Shown here: piece by piece, positions 42,634-47,063 of the stretch | Layout of the letters: the number at the start of each line of letters is the position of its first letter | Position numbering within the stretch: position 1 is the first letter of the stretch | NCBI GenBank assembly: GCA_001687465.1 | Contig: LVLI01000287.1 | Coordinates: forward strand, 1 to 47,063 | Direction: 5' to 3' | Origin: Halocafeteria seosinensis | Lineage: Eukaryota > Sar > Bigyra > Bicosoecida | DNA length: 47,063 bases | The notes under the pieces: generated by a model | Database searches by the model: none | What the model was told of the DNA's origin: nothing | The model's input: the letters and a program-made list of their open reading frames with translations, nothing else | Made by a program: the position numbers and the translations under genes

Positions 42634-43917
42634 TTAAAAGCTCCCCAAGCTTAAGAAGCCGCCATGTCCTGGACACCACGTATAGCAGTTCGGCACTTGC
42701 TTATATTTCTCTATCCACATTGTATACGCAACACTGTCCAGCATAGTCATCATTTGGAAAGTCAAACGATCATGAGAAGAGTAAGCTTCAGGGTTCCACG
42801 ACCCATAGAATGGAGAATCCCCTTGAGCACATGACGGTACAATTTTGCGCACCTCCTCCTTTGTGAAACTCTTGTCCTTGGAAATAACTGTAAGAACGGT
42901 GGTAGCCTTTTTCATGGACGGATTCAATTGCACCCGCGTCTGCCAATCTGTAAAAACATTGCATCCTCTTATTGGAATAAAGCTGACGTGGTAACCTTCC
43001 CGAATCGCGGGTAGTATAAACTCGTACGTCACGCTGCTTGAGCTGGATGGGGCGTCACCAATGAAAATGACATGGCGAGGAAGTTTCTTTCGAAAGAGAC
43101 TTTCAAACTGGTCGCTACTACGAGGTGGCACCCAGCTAATAAAGATGGTGTCAGGAGTTCCGTCATAATCCTCGAAGAGACGGTTTTTCATGTCGTCGAT
43201 GCTATAAGGAACATCGGCTCCCATATTCCAGTTTACTCGAGTATCATCAACGCCTCTCCCATCTTGAGAGTGTTGGCTAGCGGAGTAAGGCGGATTGCTT
43301 GCGGTAAATCTCAGTTTCTTATACTTTTCACTGCCATAACGCGCACTGTATCGCCGTAAAGCTAAGGTGAAGAGACCCTGCCCGGCCCCCATTTCTTCGA
43401 CATCAGTTGCTCCAAGCGACAGGAGCACACGACACAATACTTGCATAACCTCTTGAGTAGGTAGTTCGTATACACCACACCCGATCTCACTCATTGCTAT
43501 CCTCCAGTAGACACGCTGGTATTTTGACATGAGCTCAGGCAGTGAAGTAGAACAAAGGTCATCCACAACTGCTTCCCAATTTTGTTCCCGAGCATTTGCC
43601 AACAAGGGATACTTCGCTTGCGTAACCTCTCGATCATTTAAATGCACGATAGGCACATCAATCTTCCCACTTTGGTACAAAGAATCGTATTCTTGTATGG
43701 ACCCCTTCAGACGGCTTAAAAAGTTACGGATCTTTCCAAGTGTCTCATGGCAACGCAGTTGGTAGAGCTCCAAAGGAATCCGTACACGGACGCTATCCAC
43801 GGCGGTCTCCTGATAGAGTGTCCCCTTGGGATTAATTCGAGCTGCAGTAGCAGCTTCTGCCTCGGTCAATCCGGCTTCACTAGCCACTGTGCTGGTGCTG
43901 TATTCAATTGTAGACAT
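42634..43917 (-). CDS. Putative SAM-dependent methyltransferase-like protein (427 aa)
   Basis: Intronless. Central part: SKYQRVYWRIAMSEIGCGVY, then LLSLGATDVEEMGAGQGLFT, a Rossmann motif I (E-x-G-A-G-x-G) typical of class I SAM enzymes, then FTASNPPYSAS, PDTIFISWVPPRSSDQFESL and HVIFIGDAPSSSSSVTYEF. The pattern motif I, then W-P-P or W-V-P-P, then a I-x-I-G-E/D strand occurs in uncharacterised eukaryotic and giant-virus proteins; substrate unknown. The N-P-P-Y string recalls the N6-adenine catalytic motif but stands too close to motif I context to be sure of that use. The N-terminal 100 residues are helical. It is oriented head-to-tail with the TRPC4AP gene. Confidence 0.65.
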   Translation of the reverse strand: MSTIEYSTSTVASEAGLTEAEAATAARINPKGTLYQETAVDSVRVRIPLELYQLRCHETLGKIRNFLSRLKGSIQEYDSLYQSGKIDVPIVHLNDREVTQAKYPLLANAREQNWEAVVDDLCSTSLPELMSKYQRVYWRIAMSEIGCGVYELPTQEVMQVLCRVLLSLGATDVEEMGAGQGLFTLALRRYSARYGSEKYKKLRFTASNPPYSASQHSQDGRGVDDTRVNWNMGADVPYSIDDMKNRLFEDYDGTPDTIFISWVPPRSSDQFESLFRKKLPRHVIFIGDAPSSSSSVTYEFILPAIREGYHVSFIPIRGCNVFTDWQTRVQLNPSMKKATTVLTVISKDKSFTKEEVRKIVPSCAQGDSPFYGSWNPEAYSSHDRLTFQMMTMLDSVAYTMWIEKYKQVPNCYTWCPGHGGFLSLGSF

Positions 43918-44423
43918 TGCGAGTTCAACTCACGCGCCACACTACTGCACAGCACCCTTGCACACTGTTCCTCTATCTCCACTTCTACAAGCCGTGCCCA
44001 TCTGTGTAGAAAGTAGAATCCGCTCTCGCGTACTAGGACAAATCCGCTTTGGGCTCCCTGCTTAAAGCCACAATCGTTCTTTGCCGCAACTTGAAGTTGG
44101 AAGCTCTCTCTGGTTGGCTTCGATATAGTCACCAAACCCTGTGTGTAGTATAACCTTAATAGATGACAAAAAATAATTCTATCAATCGTTTGGGATGAAC
44201 CAACCCACTTGCATCTTATTTCTCTTGTAATTTCACTACCAGTGCCATCACAGTATCGGGGTTTCCGCACTGAAGTGTACTGTAGGTTGTACAATTGTAC
44301 CAAGCAATTATATAAGTGTTTCTTCCCCGCGGCGGTACAGAACAGGGTCAAGCACTGGAGCAATCACACATCCACCAGCTTCCTCGAGGTAAGGAAGAGC
44401 ACCAATAGCGCCGCTAATCGGGA
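43918..44423 (-). other. Upstream region with a possible orphan exon next to the LINE tail
   Basis: On the minus strand 44423-44316 reads ISGAIGALPYLEEAGGCV then IAPVLDPVLYRRGEETLI and TAA. It looks protein-like and directly abuts the LINE poly(A) end, so it could be the 3' part of a gene split by the LINE. On the plus strand a good donor (GAGGTAAGG) lies at 44388. Neither reading is established. The remainder should hold the promoter of the methyltransferase-like gene. Confidence 0.25.
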
Positions 44424-46893
44424 TTTTTTTTTTTTTTTTTCGCTGCATCATGTACCATGGTAGTGTGTATTGTTGATGATCTTGGAATATTACTGATCAA
44501 AGGTAGAAGCATAAACAGCTACACCACCTCTCTCTCTCTGGGTAAGACTAACTGAAGCCATCTGCAGAGTAAGTTGACATTGGACCGCATAAGCCGACAA
44601 GACAACCCTTCACGAAGACATTCCACATGCATGTACCATTTCTTAGGGTGAGATACATGAAGAGAAGCGGGCCGATGTTTAAGCTGAGATAGGAAATCTA
44701 CCGCATCCTCTCCTATACCACCATATGATTGAAACGCAAAGGGGGTTAACTTCTTTCCAAGTTCTTGACAGACTGCCCCATATTTATGAACTTTCATCCG
44801 TTCCACCACTCGAGTAGCTGCGGCAGTACGAAGGTTTTGTTGGATACTCACCGCAGAAGGTTGAGTGACAGATACGTCCACTATAACAGGACAATCTGAC
44901 TGGATTACTTCAAGATCTCCCCTATGTCGACTCCCGGTTTGAATCAGCGGTTCCTTCTCCACAGGAAAACCCCATGAAACCAAACCCCCAATAAGGGTAT
45001 CCCGGAGCTGATTATGCCGTTCGACTCGCGCCCTTTGGATGTCAGCATAAGCACACTTAAAAGCATGAGAACCAACACCGTCAATCAAATGATCACAGAG
45101 AGGGCACAAAACCGGAATTGGCTGTCTCGTAAGCGGCAATCCAAGTCTCAATCTCACCCCAATTCTCCATTGCAAGTCCGAAAATTTCTTAGCAGAAGAA
45201 GTAGGCGAAGCCCGAAGCCAATCATGCGCCCCAACCTGTTGTACTGCCTTCACTCTCGCTTTTACATACTCCGGTTGCTCTCGAAGAAACCGATTCAATG
45301 ATCCTCGAACAGTTTGGTCCACCATAGATTTCTGCTGTTTACGGGTAGGAGCTTTTTCCCTCGGATCATCTTTTGAAATATCCACATCCTGTCTCCGAAG
45401 ATCCTGAACAAGCGAACTTCGCTCTTCCCCCTCAAAACCAACCCCTGATTCCCATACCGATGCCACATAGGCAGGGGGAGATGTCATAGACACCTTCGTG
45501 AGTCCTAATCCACCGTAACGAAGTGGTAACCGCCACTGAAGGCAGCTGCCAAACACCTGATCATCCTGGAAATAATCCGTCCCAAGCAGCGAGCGAGCAA
45601 CTTCCAACACCGAATTATCAAATTCCACAGTTGCAGCTTTCCTATGCCATGGCGGAACTGTACGTAGCAGATGATTCAGCGCCGGAATTATCGATTCCCT
45701 GAGGAGGATATACCGGCACTGTACAGGAACTGCAGTTTCAGTCCTCGCCATGATCAACTTTCGCAACTCTTGAACCTTAGACAGACACCACCTTTCTTCA
45801 AAATCAGGGACACCAATCGGAGTACCTAAGACCACAATACCATCCCTCTTCCTGAGGAACTGACTCCCCCACCGGAAGCAAGAGCTCCGATTTGGAAGTG
45901 TTTACTCTTAGTCCACTAAATTCAGCCAAGTCGCTGAATCTACGGGCAAAAGCCACCAAATCTTCTGCGGGGCCTGCCGCCGACACATCATCCAAGTAAG
46001 CATTGACTTGCACAGCTGGAAACTCCTGCCCAAGCTGTTCCAACACACCCTGAATACCAGCGGCGAATAACGCTGGCCCAAGGGGATCTCCCTGTCGGAC
46101 TCCTTCTTTCGAGAAGGCCAAAAAATCTTCGTGGAAATACAAAGGAGAAGCATACCAATAAGCCCATTCAAAGTAAGGCAACATTCCGGGCAGCCTCTCC
46201 TTAATCACTTGCCTGACCTTCTCCCTGCTGATAGAGTTAAATGCATTTTGGATATCCAGAGTGAGGACCGCGTGTCCCTTGTGGAATTGCTTGCGGATAG
46301 CATGCGCAATTTTTTCCGTCGCTCCGGGCTCCTTTACACCTAATTGTAAGGGTTTAAGGAAATCGGGTAGCTCTCTCTTCTGGTGTTGTAGAAGGACTTT
46401 TGCCGCCAAACGGGAAATCGTTTCCCCTATAGCAATCGGTCTCACTTTCCACCGAGTCTTAACCAACGGAACAAGGCGGGCGGCTGTAAGTCTCTTCCAA
46501 TTTGGCTCCTTGCCATTCAGGATCCTATTGACAATGGTGGAGAGGGCCTGTATACCTTCCTCAGTAGCAGACAATTTTTTCAAATCTTGGACTGTAATTC
46601 CCGAGCACACACACAAATGTGACAGATAGCCCACCGGCCGGGAAGTTGACCACATCCTCCCGAGGGGCCGGGAGCAGTGTCATGATGCATCTCAAAGAGC
46701 TCTTTTTTGATCCGAGAGAGGGGAACATCCCACTCATCCATAGTCACATCCTCTGATTCCCCAAAAGGTTCCATGGGTTCGGGATTCATATCTCGTAGCT
46801 GTTTCCTGACAGACGGCTTATCCGGTGCCATTCCCCACGAGGTAAGCTCATTCGACGCCTTACGAATAGAGCCACCCTCAAGTTCAGCCTGAG
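44424..46893 (-). mobile_element. Non-LTR retrotransposon with restriction-like endonuclease, disabled
   Basis: Minus strand, 3' end at a run of 17 A (plus T, 44424-44440). The ORF reads TAPGPSGITVQDLKKL (after removal of an insert), LTLDIQNAFNSISREKV, GVRQGDPLGPALFAAG and NAYLDDVSAAG, the RT palm with the catalytic Y-L-D-D. C-terminal parts: CPLCDHLIDGVGSHAFKC (zinc knuckle) followed by RHRGDLEVI and PVIVDVSVTQ, a PD-(D/E)XK-type restriction-like endonuclease, so this is an early-branching, RLE-bearing LINE (R2/CRE/NeSL grade). Two defects break it: a 52 bp mini-element plus 7 bp duplication at 46599-46664 and a 1-base frame shift near 45830 between QEEG and GIVVLG. The 5' end is cut where the inverted copy begins (46894). 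No target duplication could be identified. Confidence 0.9.
46606..46657 (-). mobile_element. 52 bp copy of the TG-tailed mini-element inside the LINE RT ORF
   Basis: Flanks TCCCGAG at 46599-46605 and 46658-46664. On the minus strand it reads GGATGTGGTCAACTTCCC, GGCCGGTGGGCTATCTGTC, ACATT and TG repeats. Removing the element and one flank restores DTAPGPSGITVQDL, a conserved RT segment, so the LINE was intact here before the insertion. Confidence 0.9.
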
Positions 46894-47063
46894 CAGATTG
46901 TCCTGTTATAGTGGACATATCTGTCACTCAACCTTCTGCGGTGAGTACCCAACAAAACCTTCGTACTGCCGCAGCTACTCGAGTGGTGGAACGGATGAAA
47001 GTTCATAAATATGGGGCAGTCTGTCAAGAACTTGGAAAGAAGTTAATCCCCTTTGCGTTTCAA
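46894..47063 (+). mobile_element. Inverted LINE endonuclease fragment (partial, cut by window edge)
   Basis: Plus-strand frame VDISVTQPSAVSTQQ to KKLIPFAFQ matches the endonuclease domain of the minus-strand LINE (44.73-44.90 kb) with only 3 base differences in 170. It starts at CAGATTGTCCTG, in the middle of the domain, so it is 5'-truncated or recombined. It lies head-to-head with the other LINE. Confidence 0.9.

Noticed and set aside
43866-44363. 165-codon minus-strand ORF upstream of the methyltransferase-like gene
   Set aside because: No recognisable feature, overlaps the gene start in another frame, and lies where the promoter should be.
1-47063. CRISPR array, rRNA or tRNA genes
   Set aside because: No regularly spaced repeats and no convincing T-loop plus anticodon arm combination found by eye; a tRNA scan was not possible.

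Overview
This is nuclear DNA from a protist-grade eukaryote, not a prokaryote. Genes carry many short GT-AG introns, mostly 61-94 bp (a few possibly 40-47 bp), and exons from consecutive small ORFs join in exact phase. Several proteins start with organelle-targeting-like presequences, and there is a nucleus-encoded bacterial-type RadA. The gene set (RadA, phosphoethanolamine N-methyltransferase, TRPC4AP, FAM241, organellar helical-repeat proteins) fits an alga or an alga-derived protist, but the lineage cannot be fixed from the sequence. All intron, domain and homology calls were made by eye.

Layout. 1-0.6 kb: LINE reverse transcriptase fragment. 1-5.8 kb: two divergent organelle-targeted helical-repeat protein genes. 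6-8.5 kb: a RanBD-like/phosphoethanolamine methyltransferase (PEAMT) fusion gene with a damaged last exon, then the first 42 codons of an LRR gene. 8.5-15.3 kb: an accessory block with retroelement debris and a 1230-aa protein with a tentative Schlafen-like domain. 15.3-18.3 kb: a second copy of the PEAMT 3' part, followed by the intact LRR gene. 19-30.5 kb: housekeeping-type genes (coiled-coil protein, FAM241-like membrane protein, type II glycosyltransferase-like protein, Ser/Gln-rich protein, PAP2 lipid phosphatase, second coiled-coil protein). 30.5-33 kb: a gene-poor stretch with a decayed cytosine-C5 methyltransferase. 33-44 kb: RadA, a very large TRPC4AP homologue and a methyltransferase-like gene. 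44.4-47 kb: a damaged LINE with a restriction-like endonuclease, facing a nearly identical copy in opposite orientation.

The most interesting signal is a dispersed family of tiny insertions. All end in the same 3' tail (GTGGGCTATCTGTCACAT, A or T, then TGTGTG repeats), are truncated to different lengths at the 5' end (from 179 down to 23 bp), and are mostly bounded by 7-10 bp direct repeats. Two sit in PEAMT copy 1 and are absent from the paralogous copy 2, giving pre-insertion alleles; another interrupts the LINE reverse transcriptase. This is the pattern of target-primed reverse transcription by a short element with a (TG)n tail.

The PEAMT/LRR region has the form P-B-X-B'-L: a 1.6-1.8 kb direct repeat (B, B') flanks a 6.8 kb block X. 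Copy B keeps the PEAMT 5' exons but has a broken 3' exon; copy B' has a broken 5' exon but an intact 3' exon and leads into the complete LRR gene.
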